Part shown: positions 8,819 through 17,747 of the stretch, one piece after another
Layout of the letters: the number at the start of each line of letters is the position of its first letter
How positions within the stretch are numbered: the first letter of the stretch is position 1
Assembly: GCF_003149375.1 (NCBI RefSeq)
Contig: NZ_QFWH01000004.1
Coordinates: forward strand, 1 to 64,000
Origin: Vampirovibrio chlorellavorus
GTDB lineage: Bacteria > Cyanobacteriota > Vampirovibrionia > Vampirovibrionales > Vampirovibrionaceae
Direction: 5' to 3'
Length of the DNA stretch: 64,000 nucleotides
The notes under the pieces: generated by a model
The model's input: the letters and a program-made list of their open reading frames with translations, nothing else
The model's database searches: none
What the model was told of the DNA's origin: nothing
Translations under genes and position numbers: made by a program

Positions 8819-9862
8819 ATGAGCGCACCATCCATTCAATCTGAGCAATCCAGCCCGTCGGTTCCCCCGCAGCCGTTTATCCGGCTTGAGAAAGTGTCCA
8901 AGCATTTTCCCATCCACAAGGGGTTTTTCAACCGCAAGGTGGGTGAAGTGCAAGCGGTGACCGAGATTGATCTGGAGATTTACGCCGGGGAAACGCTGGG
9001 CGTGGTGGGAGAGTCCGGCTGTGGCAAGTCCACGCTGGGGCGCAGTATTTTGCAGTTACTCCGACCCAGTGGGGGCCGGGTACTTCTGGATGGGATCGAT
9101 CTGTGTACCCTCAGCAACCGGCAGTTGCAGCCTTTGCGCCGGGAAATGCAGATTGTCTTTCAGAACCCCTATTCCAGCCTGGATCCCCGCATGACCATTG
9201 GAGAAACCGTGGCTGAGCCCTTGCAGGTTCACCATCTTTACAAGGGGCCAGCCTTAACCCGGCGAGTGGCTGAGTTATTGGATATGGTGGGCTTGCCTCG
9301 GGATGCTTTCCGGCGGTATCCGCATGAATTTTCGGGCGGGCAGCGTCAGCGTGTGGGCATTGCCCGGGCCATTGCCCTGAATCCCCGCTTTATTGTGGCC
9401 GATGAGCCGGTCAGTGCCCTGGATGTCTCCGTGCAGGCCCAGATTTTGAATTTGATGGACGATCTGAAAAAAGAATTCAAACTGACTTACCTGTTCATTG
9501 CCCACAATCTCAGTGTGGTGGAGTATATCAGCGATCGGGTGGCGGTCATGTATCTGGGTAAAATCGTGGAAATCGCCCCGGCGGCTTCTCTGTATCATCA
9601 ACCCTTGCACCCGTATACCAAGGCGTTGTTATCGGCCATTCCGGTGCCTGACCCCACCGTGGATTTGAGCAAGCGGGTGTTGCTGCAAGGGGATTTGCCC
9701 AGTCCGTCCAATCCGCCTAGTGGTTGTCGCTTCCATACCCGTTGTCCCTATGTGGTGGACAAGTGCAAGACCGAAGTTCCCGCCGGGATTGAGTATTTAC
9801 CTGGGCATGTGGCTTACTGCCATCGGGTGCTGGAAATCAATGCGTTACCCCCATCTCTATAA
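8819..9862 (+). CDS. Oligopeptide/dipeptide-type ABC transporter ATP-binding protein
   Basis: 347 aa, of the OppF/DppF group. Motifs seen: Walker [10 protein letters not shown] (about 64-72), Q-loop [16 protein letters not shown] signature SGGQRQRVG (about 172-180), Walker B IVADEP (about 192-197), D-loop SALD, and the switch His in IAHNLSVV. The C-terminal extension contains CRFHTRCP (about 303-310) followed by a further Cys, the conserved tail of oligopeptide-transporter ATPases. Such proteins power import of peptides or nickel together with a second ATPase, two permeases and a binding protein. None of those is adjacent, so this copy is an orphan. It may pair with subunits encoded elsewhere. 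The start follows a -10 element directly. Confidence 0.88.
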   Translation: MSAPSIQSEQSSPSVPPQPFIRLEKVSKHFPIHKGFFNRKVGEVQAVTEIDLEIYAGETLGVVGESGCGKSTLGRSILQLLRPSGGRVLLDGIDLCTLSNRQLQPLRREMQIVFQNPYSSLDPRMTIGETVAEPLQVHHLYKGPALTRRVAELLDMVGLPRDAFRRYPHEFSGGQRQRVGIARAIALNPRFIVADEPVSALDVSVQAQILNLMDDLKKEFKLTYLFIAHNLSVVEYISDRVAVMYLGKIVEIAPAASLYHQPLHPYTKALLSAIPVPDPTVDLSKRVLLQGDLPSPSNPPSGCRFHTRCPYVVDKCKTEVPAGIEYLPGHVAYCHRVLEINALPPSL

Positions 9863-10002
9863 GCACCGCTGCCCGAGATAAAGGGTGCAGGATCCCGGGG
9901 TGATTGGCTCGTTTTGGGGAAACGGGATTTTGAATTTCTGTAAAAACAAACTGAAAATCATCCATTTGGCACTCAAGTTTCTGCGGGCTTGTCCGATAGC
10001 TG

Positions 10003-10029
10003 GGTTACGGCAAAATTTTGTCGGTAACC
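10003..10029. promoter_or_regulatory. Operator-like imperfect palindrome
   Basis: GGTTAC (10003-10008) and GTAACC (10024-10029) are perfect inverted arms, and the centre CAAAATTTTG (10011-10020) is itself palindromic. It ends 13 bases before the ribosome site of the next small gene, a typical place for a repressor site or a 5'-leader hairpin. Confidence 0.4.
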
Positions 10030-10059
10030 ATCCCACTTGAACAAGAAGGAGTTCGTGTC

Positions 10060-10263
10060 TTGAAATCGCAGAATGGAAAATGGGCCGAGCTTTTTAACTT
10101 TGATGATGACGTACTGGATGATTCCCTGGGTCTGGGCGATGAAGCCGAAGAGGGTATCCTGTTTTTAGAGGAAGCTCACGAAGCGTTGAACAAGCTGAGC
10201 CAAAAGGCCAACACACGGGGCAAATTAATGAGACAACCTCGCAAAGCGGAAAGCTGGCACTGA
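10060..10263 (+). CDS. Small acidic protein of unknown function, 67 aa
   Basis: Not recognised. A start further upstream (TTG 10018) is possible, but the TTG at 10060 is preferred because AAGAAGGAG (10043-10051) lies 8 bases upstream. The protein is acidic in its middle (FDDDVLDDSLGLGDEAEEG), with a predicted helix (about 30-48), and ends in a basic tail (RGKLMRQPRKAE). There is no membrane segment. An operator-like palindrome lies just upstream, and a strong intrinsic terminator follows 28 bases after the stop, so this is a single-gene transcription unit. The charge pattern could suit a protein- or RNA-binding adaptor, but no function can be claimed. Confidence 0.65.
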   Translation: MKSQNGKWAELFNFDDDVLDDSLGLGDEAEEGILFLEEAHEALNKLSQKANTRGKLMRQPRKAESWH

Positions 10264-10291
10264 AACCGTCCATTTTATGTCTATTTCAAGG

Positions 10292-10317
10292 GGGAGCCGT
10301 ATGGGGCTCCCTTTTTT
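10292..10317 (+). terminator. Intrinsic terminator
   Basis: GGGAGCC (10292-10298), a 6-base loop, GGCTCCC (10305-10311), then six T (10312-10317). It terminates the 67-aa gene. Confidence 0.85.
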
Positions 10318-10390
10318 GATTCGCCGCCAGGGCATGCAAATACCGAGACTTGGGCTAAAATAAGCGGGTACTGACCTGAAGGTAACGCTT

Positions 10391-12190
10391 ATGCCCTCGA
10401 TCCTTGGCCATGTGGATGGCGTCAAGAAAAGTCTGGTTCACCGGCTGGAAAAGCTCTATCAGCGTCGGGTGAAGGGGGGCGTCCTTCTTTCCCGCGACCT
10501 GGCAGAGGAATTGTGTGAGCTGAGTTTGTTACTCAAACGTGAAATTTCCGTGTTCATGGACTTTCAGGGACGGGTGGAGCTGGTGGTGGTGGGCCCGCTA
10601 AATGATCTGGATCAGTTGCCCATTGCCCTGCCTGCCAGTACCGATGGTCTGGCCCGTCGGTACTGTTTGCACACCCGTCTGGGCTGGCAAATCCCTGCCT
10701 TGGGAGATCAGGTGATGGTTCTGCAATTTCATCTACCGGTTTTGGGAATCCTGATGGCCGGTTTGTCGCCGCAGCATCCGGGGGGCTTTAGTCGCCAGTT
10801 TGGGGAGCAACCGCAGTTTTGCGATGGTTTTTATCTGCTGAGCCCGGCCAGTGAGGCTTTACCGGGTGGGGAGACCCGGCGTTCCTGCGAGGTGGGCGAC
10901 TTAACCACCGTGGGCAAAGCCGCGGAGGAATCTCTGGAAAAGTGGATTGAGTGGACGGAGCCGGTATTCGCGCGGGGACCGCATCAATTGGCCCAGTCCG
11001 GCGAACGGGCCTTGTTAATGGGTATTCATACCGGGGGAGCGCAGGCGGAGAGTGACTTGCAAGACACCCTGGATGAGTTGAGCCAGCTGGCCAAGTCCGC
11101 CGGGGCGGTGGTGGTGGATCGGGTCACGCAGGCCCGCAAGCATCCCGATCCGGGAACCTACATCGGTTCGGGCAAAGCCGATGAATTTGCCTTCCTGATT
11201 CAGCAACTGCAAATCGATGTGGTGATTGCCGATGACGAGTTGAGTCCGGTTCAGCAGCGCAATTTGGAGCGAATTTTACGCACCAAGGTGATCGATCGCA
11301 CCGAGTTGATTCTGGATATTTTTGCCCAGCGGGCCCAGTCCCGGGAAGGTAAAATTCAGGTGGAACTGGCCCAGTTGCAGTATGAAATGCCCCGCCTGAA
11401 AGGGCGAGGGCGGGCGTTCAGTCAACAGACCGCCGTGGGGGCCAAAGGGGGCATTGCCACCCGGGGGCCGGGTGAAACCCGGCTGGAGACGGATCGGCGG
11501 CTGTTGCGGGAACGGGTCACCCAGTTGGAAAAAGAGGCCCAGCAAGTGGTGCGGCATCGCCAATTTCAGCGCCAGTCCCGCAAGCAGTCTCACATGCCAC
11601 TGATTGCGCTGGTGGGTTACACCAACGCCGGAAAATCAACCCTCATGCGCCGCCTGACGCTAGCCGATGTCTTGGTGGAGGATCGCCTGTTCGCCACGCT
11701 GGACCCCACCATTCGCAAGTTGTACTTACCACCCGATGCCCAGGATGTGGACACGTTGGGGCAAGAGGTGCTGCTGTCCGATACGGTCGGTTTTATTCGT
11801 AAGCTGCCCACCTTTTTGATCAAGGCCTTTCGGGCCACTTTGGAGGAGGCCGCCTCTGCGGATTTGCTGTGGCACGTGTGGGATATCAGCCACCCGGAGC
11901 GTCTCAAGCAGATGGCATCCGTGCAGGAGGTTTTGACTACTTTGTGGGAAGAGTTGGGCATTGAGCCGCCTCCCATGTGGACGGTGTGCAACAAGATGGA
12001 TCGCTGGCAGGCCCTTTCCGTTGAAGAGCTGGCCATGCTGGAGGCTGCCGCCCAGACTCCCGTTTTTCCCATTTCGGCCAAAGCCGGAGATGGTATTTCG
12101 GAACTGTTGCGCGCCACTCGGCACTTTTTACAGGGCCCTGCGTCTTATGCTGATCAACGAACGGATTTTGCAGAACGTCTGGAGCGGTAG
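10391..12190 (+). CDS. hflX: GTPase HflX, ribosome-associated, with long N-terminal extension
   Basis: 599 aa, against about 430 for the Escherichia coli protein. The first about 190 residues are an extra domain of the kind present in cyanobacterial HflX. The HflX core follows: the subdomain with KHPDPGTYIGSGK, the coiled region, the Gly-rich loop GGIATRGPGETRLE, then the GTPase domain with G1 GYTNAGKST (about 408-416), G3 DTVGF (about 463) and G4 NKMD (about 534). HflX binds the 50S subunit and splits or rescues stalled ribosomes, chiefly under heat stress. GAAGG lies 8 bases before the ATG. The gene stands between a terminator and the DUF4112 gene. Confidence 0.93.
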   Translation: MPSILGHVDGVKKSLVHRLEKLYQRRVKGGVLLSRDLAEELCELSLLLKREISVFMDFQGRVELVVVGPLNDLDQLPIALPASTDGLARRYCLHTRLGWQIPALGDQVMVLQFHLPVLGILMAGLSPQHPGGFSRQFGEQPQFCDGFYLLSPASEALPGGETRRSCEVGDLTTVGKAAEESLEKWIEWTEPVFARGPHQLAQSGERALLMGIHTGGAQAESDLQDTLDELSQLAKSAGAVVVDRVTQARKHPDPGTYIGSGKADEFAFLIQQLQIDVVIADDELSPVQQRNLERILRTKVIDRTELILDIFAQRAQSREGKIQVELAQLQYEMPRLKGRGRAFSQQTAVGAKGGIATRGPGETRLETDRRLLRERVTQLEKEAQQVVRHRQFQRQSRKQSHMPLIALVGYTNAGKSTLMRRLTLADVLVEDRLFATLDPTIRKLYLPPDAQDVDTLGQEVLLSDTVGFIRKLPTFLIKAFRATLEEAASADLLWHVWDISHPERLKQMASVQEVLTTLWEELGIEPPPMWTVCNKMDRWQALSVEELAMLEAAAQTPVFPISAKAGDGISELLRATRHFLQGPASYADQRTDFAERLER

Positions 12191-12268
12191 CTTAAAATCC
12201 CCTCAACGTGCTTACCGCCCCTGATGGGGTGAAAGCGGATTTTTGTGAATGGTAAAGGAGCGACCTAC

Positions 12269-12673
12269 GTGAAACCCTCGCACCCTTCTCTGGAGCGCTT
12301 ACGGCGTATCGCCAATTTGATGGATTCCGCCGTGACCATTCCGGTACTTCGCAAGAAGATAGGGTTAGACCCCTTGTTGGGTCTGTTCCCCGGGGGGGGA
12401 GACGCGCTGGGCTTGCTGTTATCCTCTTATGCGGTATGGGTGGCGTTTGAGCTGGGTTTACCCCGCATCGTGATGATGCGGATTGTGATTAACATTGTGC
12501 TGGATTGGCTGATTGGGCTGGTTCCGGTGGTTGGCGATGTGGCTGATATTTTCTGGAAAGCCAACCAGATGAATGTGCGAATTGTGGAAGCGGCTTATCG
12601 GGAAATGCTGGTTCAGGGCCATGGTGCCCAAAGCAAAACGGTCACCATTGATGTGACCGTTGAGCCTGTTTAA
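12269..12673 (+). CDS. DUF4112 family small membrane protein
   Basis: 134 aa. GTG at 12269 is chosen over an in-frame GTG at 12245 because AAAGGAG (12254-12260) is 8 bases before it. The family pattern is visible: an N-terminal helix, DPLLGLFPGGGDALGLLLS (about 34-52), then a hydrophobic segment near 77-98 ending in the second turn LVPVVGDVADIFWKANQMN. DUF4112 proteins are widespread, membrane-associated and functionally uncharacterised. It lies 78 bases after hflX in the same direction, so the two may be cotranscribed. It is convergent with pyk across a long hairpin. Confidence 0.82.
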   Translation: MKPSHPSLERLRRIANLMDSAVTIPVLRKKIGLDPLLGLFPGGGDALGLLLSSYAVWVAFELGLPRIVMMRIVINIVLDWLIGLVPVVGDVADIFWKANQMNVRIVEAAYREMLVQGHGAQSKTVTIDVTVEPV

Positions 12674-12690
12674 AACCAGTATTTATGGGA

Positions 12691-12723
12691 ACCGAATGAG
12701 CCCCTTGTCAGGGGTTATTCGGT
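12691..12723. terminator. Long hairpin between convergent genes, possible bidirectional terminator
   Basis: ACCGAAT (12691-12697) pairs with ATTCGGT (12717-12723), with an inner CCCC/GGGG stem. It covers the pyk stop codon. Neither side has a real T-run, so termination is plausible but not certain. Confidence 0.4.
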
Positions 12724-14229
12724 ATGACCGATGTGGTAGATCTTCAGCATGTTGTCGGCACCCTTCATTTGGGTGTTACCAGCGCAAAAGACCACACCTT
12801 CCCCTTTTTTCAGGAGGTTTTTCTCAAAAATGGCCTTCTCGCCATTTTCCAGCATCACATCGGTCTGTTCGGACTGCGGGATGACCACGGGCACCACGCC
12901 CCACAGCAGGGCCATTTTGTTAGCCACTTCGGCCTTGGGGGTCAGGGCGATGATGGGACGAGTGGGCTTGAGCTTGGAAATGCGTTGGGCCATACTCCCC
13001 GAGTTAGAGAAAACTACTACCGCCTTGATATTGGCTTTTCGTGCGGCATAGCTGGCCGTTTGGGCAATGGCATGGTAGAAGTTGGGTGAGACCGTGCGGT
13101 TCTCTTCCATGGGGCGATCCAGGCTGTTGGCAAAAATGCTTTTTTCCGCTTCGTGGATAATCCGGCCCATCATGGTGACGGTGGCCACCGGATGCTCACC
13201 CACGGAGGTTTCGCCAGAGAGCATCAGAGCATCGGCACCATCAAAGACGGCGTTGGCGATGTCGCTGACATCTGAACGGCTGGGCTGCACGGAGCTAATC
13301 ATGGATTCCAGCATTTGGGTGGCAATAATCACCGGTTTGGCGGCGGCGTTGGCTTTGGCCACCAGCATTTTCTGCGCTACGGGCACTTCTTCAGGACGTA
13401 ACTCCACGCCCAAGTCGCCTCGTGCAACCATTAAGGCATCCGTTTCCTGAATAATATTGTCGATATCCTTGAGTGCCTGGGGTTTTTCGATTTTAGCCAC
13501 CACCGGCGGGCAGGTATAACCCAGCGATTCCACGTACTGGCGCAATTCCACGATATCTTTGGCCTGCTGCACGAAGGACAGGGCAATGTAATCCACTTTG
13601 GCGGCCACGGCGGCGGCCACATCCTCTTTGTCTTTTTCAGTGAGAGACGGGATAGGCAGCGTTGTACCGGGGATGTTGATGCCTTTGCGGGCCTCCAGCA
13701 GTCCGCCCTGAACCACCTGACACTTCAGGGTTTCAGCGTTTACCTTTTCCAGCACTTCCAGACGGATTTTTCCGTCATCCAGCAAAATGAGGGCACCGGG
13801 CTCCAAAACCGCGATGAGTTCGCCGTATTTGGTGGCCACCACACCGGGTGAACTTTCCCGGGTGCGGCTGGTAAATTCCACCACGGAAAAATCTTCCAGA
13901 GGAATGGGCTGGTTGTCTTTCAGAAAGCCGGTACGGAGTTTGGGACCTTGCAAATCGGCCAAAATGGCCAGCGGTTGATTGAGTTCAGCGGCTACGTTTC
14001 GGAGCATTTGCACACGGGCACCCTGTTCATCGGCGTTGCCATGAGACATATTCAGGCGAAAAACACTGACACCGGCTAAAGCCAGTTGCTTGACCATTTC
14101 GGGAGAAGCCGTGGCAGGGCCCAGTGTGGCCACAATTTTGGTACGGTGTAAAAGGCTGATGTCTGCGTGTTGGAGGGCAGGGTTATTCTTCTGAGGTTGG
14201 GGGGAGGCTTGTTGTGTTGCGATGGTCAT
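12715..14229 (-). CDS. pyk: Pyruvate kinase
   Basis: 504 aa; converts phosphoenolpyruvate and ADP to pyruvate and ATP, the last step of glycolysis. Visible hallmarks: RTKIVATLGPA (about 29-39), RLNMSHG, AKIEKPQA (about 243), the catalytic and metal region MVARGDLGVE (about 264-273), and DGADALMLSGETSVG (about 326-340). It lacks the extra C-terminal PEP-utiliser-like domain found in some long bacterial forms. About 28 residues precede the conserved core. The ATG at 14229 lies 47 bases inside the preceding lipoprotein gene, and no later start codon exists before the core, so the overlap is real and suggests translational coupling. Confidence 0.95.
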   Translation of the reverse strand: MTIATQQASPQPQKNNPALQHADISLLHRTKIVATLGPATASPEMVKQLALAGVSVFRLNMSHGNADEQGARVQMLRNVAAELNQPLAILADLQGPKLRTGFLKDNQPIPLEDFSVVEFTSRTRESSPGVVATKYGELIAVLEPGALILLDDGKIRLEVLEKVNAETLKCQVVQGGLLEARKGINIPGTTLPIPSLTEKDKEDVAAAVAAKVDYIALSFVQQAKDIVELRQYVESLGYTCPPVVAKIEKPQALKDIDNIIQETDALMVARGDLGVELRPEEVPVAQKMLVAKANAAAKPVIIATQMLESMISSVQPSRSDVSDIANAVFDGADALMLSGETSVGEHPVATVTMMGRIIHEAEKSIFANSLDRPMEENRTVSPNFYHAIAQTASYAARKANIKAVVVFSNSGSMAQRISKLKPTRPIIALTPKAEVANKMALLWGVVPVVIPQSEQTDVMLENGEKAIFEKNLLKKGEGVVFCAGNTQMKGADNMLKIYHIGHTE

Positions 14230-14761
14230 TGATGATGGTTGTCCCGGTGACGACTAACGGTGCGGAGACTTTTTCGGGCTCATGTGTAATTTGATACCCG
14301 TCAATCTTCGCATTTGAGGGTACCATAAATATAAAATATCGTTCCAGTTCCATGCGGGGGTATAAATTGACGGTGTTGTTTTCCACCAGTTTCTGTTTGA
14401 GGACTTCGCCATAGGTGGTTCCAAAGTCGTTGCCAAGCTGGATTTCTAAAGGCTGAGAATAGCGCTCCTCTTCCTTGTCCGTGATGTTTTGCAACACGAA
14501 TTCCCGGGAGGCCAGCGTCAAAGTTTTATTCGCCTGATTTTTTAAATGCGCTTTTACCACCAGATACTGACCGTCCGGGATCTTTTTACCCAAAGCGTCC
14601 AGTTGATCCACTTGCAGGACTTCCATAGAGAAAGCGGTTTGTTTTTTCTCTGCGTTTTCAGTCTTTTTACCAGCGCAACCAGTTAATAGCACCGGGCTGA
14701 TTGCCAATAAGCCAAAGCAGCTAAGGGCAAACAGCGATTGGGAGAGACAGTTTTTTTTCAT
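14183..14761 (-). CDS. Predicted lipoprotein, DUF4352-like
   Basis: 192 aa. The signal peptide carries a positive start (MKKN), a hydrophobic core and the lipobox LLTGC at about 25-29, so the mature protein should be lipid-anchored at Cys29. The mature part is a beta-rich domain with regular VKAHLKN and LASREFVLQN strands, resembling DUF4352/immunoprotein-like extracellular domains, which often bind other envelope components. The last 47 bases overlap the start of pyk in another frame, giving an odd pairing of an envelope lipoprotein and a glycolytic enzyme in one transcript. The fold guess is moderate; lipoprotein status is strong. Confidence 0.75.
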   Translation of the reverse strand: MKKNCLSQSLFALSCFGLLAISPVLLTGCAGKKTENAEKKQTAFSMEVLQVDQLDALGKKIPDGQYLVVKAHLKNQANKTLTLASREFVLQNITDKEEERYSQPLEIQLGNDFGTTYGEVLKQKLVENNTVNLYPRMELERYFIFMVPSNAKIDGYQITHEPEKVSAPLVVTGTTIINDHRNTTSLPPTSEE

Positions 14762-14857
14762 AGGGCCCTCTAAAATAAAACATCGGACTAAAACGCGATT
14801 AGACTGACAACCTCAGTATCTAGACGTCTCAAAGTGTTCTTTTATTTTACCAATAAA

Positions 14858-15799
14858 CTACTCGCCATGAGCGCAGCCAATCAGCTTATTCAGGCTGTCC
14901 AGATTTTCTGTGCGGCAAAATGCCTGCAAGTCCGACTGAATGGTTTTGAAAATGGTGGGTTGCCGAAAGCAAATGGTGCCCACTTGTACCAGGCTGGCCC
15001 CTGCCATCAGGAATTCCAGAACATCCTGAGCGTTGCTGATGCCTCCCACCCCGATAATGGGCGTTTCCGGGAAGTGTTTGTGCAGATTCCAGATGGCGTG
15101 CAGGGCGATGGGCTTGATGCCGGGGCCGCTGTATCCGGCGGAGACTCGGGGCATTACCGGTTTTTTCTGGTGGATGTCAATGGCCACGCCCAAGACGGTG
15201 TTGATGGCGGTCAGTCCGGCCGCTCCCCCCTCAATGGCCGCTGCTCCAATGGAGACAATATCGCTGACGTTGGGGGTCAGTTTGGCGAACACGGGTTTGG
15301 GGCAAATGCCGGTGACCGCGCTGAGGGCTTCCTTGACCGAATCGGCGGCGCTGCCAAAATGGATGCCCCCCTTGGCCACGTTCGGGCAAGACAGGTTGAG
15401 TTCTATGGCGTCAATCTGGGCGGCGTGAGGATGGCTGAGCGTGGTTTCGATCATCTGGGCAAATTCCGCGCTGCTGTTGGCGGAAATGCTGAGGATCACG
15501 GGCAGGCCCATCGCTTTGAGTTCGGGGATTTCGGTTTCCAGACTGTAGGCCAGCCCCGGATTTTGCAGCCCAATGCTGTTCAGCATGCCGATGCCGGGCA
15601 ACTCGGTGGTGCGGGGTTGCAGGTTCCCGGCCTGCGGGTTTTGGGTCACCGTTTTGGTCACAATGCCGCCCATGACCGCTTTAAGCGGGAAAAGCTGGTT
15701 GAACAAGGGGGCGTTAAAGGTGCCGGAGGCGTTCAGCAAGGGGCTGTGAAACGACAGCCCGGCGGCGGAAATACTCAGAGAAGGCATTACTGTGGACAT
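14858..15799 (-). CDS. pyrD: Dihydroorotate dehydrogenase, catalytic subunit (class 1B)
   Basis: 313 aa; oxidises dihydroorotate to orotate in pyrimidine synthesis using FMN. The class 1 active-site loop ELNLSCPNVAKGG near residue 133 holds the catalytic Cys, and the FMN phosphate site (GVGGISNAQDVLEFLMAGA) is near 245-265. Class 1B is assigned because the partner iron-sulfur flavoprotein PyrK is encoded immediately upstream; the two genes overlap by 13 bases. GAGGAGG stands 4 bases before the ATG. The product transfers electrons through PyrK to NAD+. It closes a five-gene minus-strand run that begins at 19860. Confidence 0.95.
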   Translation of the reverse strand: MSTVMPSLSISAAGLSFHSPLLNASGTFNAPLFNQLFPLKAVMGGIVTKTVTQNPQAGNLQPRTTELPGIGMLNSIGLQNPGLAYSLETEIPELKAMGLPVILSISANSSAEFAQMIETTLSHPHAAQIDAIELNLSCPNVAKGGIHFGSAADSVKEALSAVTGICPKPVFAKLTPNVSDIVSIGAAAIEGGAAGLTAINTVLGVAIDIHQKKPVMPRVSAGYSGPGIKPIALHAIWNLHKHFPETPIIGVGGISNAQDVLEFLMAGASLVQVGTICFRQPTIFKTIQSDLQAFCRTENLDSLNKLIGCAHGE

Positions 15800-16653
15800 G
15801 GGGCCTCCTCACAGAACGCGCTGAGCGGGCGAGGGGGGCCGCCTTGCCAGTCGATCAGGCTGGCCTCAAACACGGGGCCTTCCAGACAGACTTTGGCGGG
15901 CAAATAGCGGTCGGTACGTGGGATGACGCAACCGGTGCAGGCGCCTGTGCCACAGGGCATACGCTCTTCCAGAGAAACTTCTACCCGAATGGCCGGATTG
16001 ATGGACTTGAGCAAAGTGGCGGTGGCCGCCATCATGCGGGTAGGGCCACACACGTAGGCCTCCTGGGCTTGCGACACCAATGCGGTGTGTTGCTCCAGCA
16101 ACTGGCAAACGTTGCCATGAAAGCCCGCAGAGCCGTTGTCGGTGGCAATGTGCAGATTTTTCCCGAATTGTGCTTCCAGCGCGTTTTGCAGGCCAATTTC
16201 CCCGGCGTTACGAACCCCGTAGAAGCAATGGCCTTTTTCTGGCTGGCTTTTGGCCAGAAAATAAGGCGGGGCAATGCCAATGCCGCCGCCAATGTACAAG
16301 GCCGACTCTGGCTGGGTGGGCGGGGTGAATCCTTTGCCCAGCGGCCCCAGACAGTTGATGATCTGCCCGGGCTGAAAGTCCCCCATCATGGCGGTACCCA
16401 CGCCCACCTGCTTGTAATAAATATCCAGCGTTTGGGGATCAGGGGTATCCAGCACACTGAAGGGCCGCCGAAAGTAGAATTGAGAGTCTGGCAGGTCCAG
16501 CATGACAAACTGGCCGGGCAAGCACTGGAATGAACCATCCAGCAGCCGAAGGCGCAGCAATTTGAGCTGGTTTCCGCAAATCTGGTTGGAGATCACCTGA
16601 CAGCGCATATCGGTGAGCAGGCTTGGAAGGGGCGTTTGCAGCGGGGTTTGCAT
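15787..16653 (-). CDS. pyrK: Dihydroorotate dehydrogenase electron-transfer subunit
   Basis: 288 aa. It has a ferredoxin-reductase-like fold: an FAD-binding barrel with RRPFSVLD (about 69-76), an NAD-binding part with YIGGGIGIAPPYFLAK (about 120-135) and YVCGPTRMM, and a C-terminal [2Fe-2S] site CGTGACTGC plus a later Cys. With PyrD it forms the heterotetramer that reduces NAD+. It starts 23 bases after moxR, so pyrimidine synthesis genes are read through from the MoxR module here, an unusual arrangement. The N-terminal about 15 residues (repeated TPLQTPLPS) are low complexity, and a later start is possible. Confidence 0.93.
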   Translation of the reverse strand: MQTPLQTPLPSLLTDMRCQVISNQICGNQLKLLRLRLLDGSFQCLPGQFVMLDLPDSQFYFRRPFSVLDTPDPQTLDIYYKQVGVGTAMMGDFQPGQIINCLGPLGKGFTPPTQPESALYIGGGIGIAPPYFLAKSQPEKGHCFYGVRNAGEIGLQNALEAQFGKNLHIATDNGSAGFHGNVCQLLEQHTALVSQAQEAYVCGPTRMMAATATLLKSINPAIRVEVSLEERMPCGTGACTGCVIPRTDRYLPAKVCLEGPVFEASLIDWQGGPPRPLSAFCEEAPCPQ

Positions 16654-16676
16654 CGAAAAATAGGCCTGTGATGGGT

Positions 16677-17696
16677 TTAACGAGGGACGGCAATCTTACT
16701 GAGGGTTTGCTGCACCATTTGATCGGCGGTCAGCTCATCCAATTCCGCCTCCGCGGTGAGAATCAGTCGGTGGCGGATGATAGGGCCCGCCACGGCTTTG
16801 ACGTTATCCGGTGTGACAAAGCCCTGCCCCTGAATGGCCGCGTGGGCCCGGCTGGCCGCCAGCAGCGATAATGCGGAGCGAGGGCTGCAACCCAGTTCGA
16901 TATTGGGGTTTTGCCGGGTGTCCTGAATAATTTGCAGCATATAATCCCGCATACTGTCTTCCACCAGAATGTGCCCCAGCAGTTTACGGCACGCCAACAC
17001 TTCCTCCCGGCTGACGATGGGGGTGAGTGCTTTTTGATAGAGGTAACGGGTGCCGGCGTGTTTGGCAAATTCGCTTAGCATCTGTTTTTCAGCGGCAGGG
17101 GCCGGGTACTTCATCTGAATTTTCATCATGAAGCGATCCAGCTGGGCTTCCGGCAGGGGGAAGGTGCCCTCAAACTCCACCGGGTTGAGAGTGGCAATGA
17201 CCGTAAACAGGGGAGAGAGCGCATTGCGCTGCCCGTCCATAGTGACCTGTTGCTCTTCCATGGCTTCCAACAAGGCGGATTGGGTTTTGGGCGGGGTGCG
17301 GTTAATTTCATCGGCCAGCAACAAGTCGGTGAAAACGGGCCCTTGTTTAAAGCTGAAGGAGCGGCTGTTCATATCGTAAATGCTGGTGCCGGTGATTTCG
17401 GCCGGTAACATGTCCGGGGTCAGTTGAACCCGATTGAAAGTGAGTCCCAAAAGCTGGGCCAGACTTTTGACCAGCGTGGTTTTGGCCGTGCCCGGCAGGC
17501 CTTCCAGCAACATGTGTCCCTCAGAGAGCAGGCCAATGAGCAGGAGATCAATCACTTCCCCTTGGCCAAAAATGACCGTTTCCAGCTGGTTTTTCAGGGC
17601 TTGGGCAATGCCTGAGATGGTGGTGGCGGCTTGCTGGCCGTGGTTGGGATGATGGTCTGTGTTTTTGCCTGTGTTTTTGCCTGTGTCTGTGTCCAT
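16677..17696 (-). CDS. MoxR-family AAA+ ATPase
   Basis: 339 aa. The MoxR form of Walker A, GLPGTAKT (about 66-73), Walker B LLLADEINR (about 122-130), PPKTQSALLEAMEEQQV, sensor TLNPVEFEGTFPLPEAQLDRF and the C-terminal lid RHRL are present. MoxR ATPases act as chaperones that help assemble or activate partner proteins, often von Willebrand-type or metal-containing ones, and are usually encoded beside DUF58, DUF4350 and DUF4129 proteins. Here DUF4350 and DUF4129 lie upstream but no DUF58 gene is seen. The N-terminus has a short Thr/Asn/Lys repeat (GKNTGKNT). GAGAGG lies 7 bases before the ATG. Confidence 0.92.
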   Translation of the reverse strand: MDTDTGKNTGKNTDHHPNHGQQAATTISGIAQALKNQLETVIFGQGEVIDLLLIGLLSEGHMLLEGLPGTAKTTLVKSLAQLLGLTFNRVQLTPDMLPAEITGTSIYDMNSRSFSFKQGPVFTDLLLADEINRTPPKTQSALLEAMEEQQVTMDGQRNALSPLFTVIATLNPVEFEGTFPLPEAQLDRFMMKIQMKYPAPAAEKQMLSEFAKHAGTRYLYQKALTPIVSREEVLACRKLLGHILVEDSMRDYMLQIIQDTRQNPNIELGCSPRSALSLLAASRAHAAIQGQGFVTPDNVKAVAGPIIRHRLILTAEAELDELTADQMVQQTLSKIAVPR

Positions 17697-17747
17697 TGGG
17701 GAGCCTCTCGGTTCTGGGGCTTTTTCAGGTTCAGAATTTCTGGGTGC

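Noticed and set aside
14834-15907. 357-aa plus-strand ORF opposite pyrD
   Set aside because: Shadow in GC-rich DNA; PyrD on the other strand is complete.
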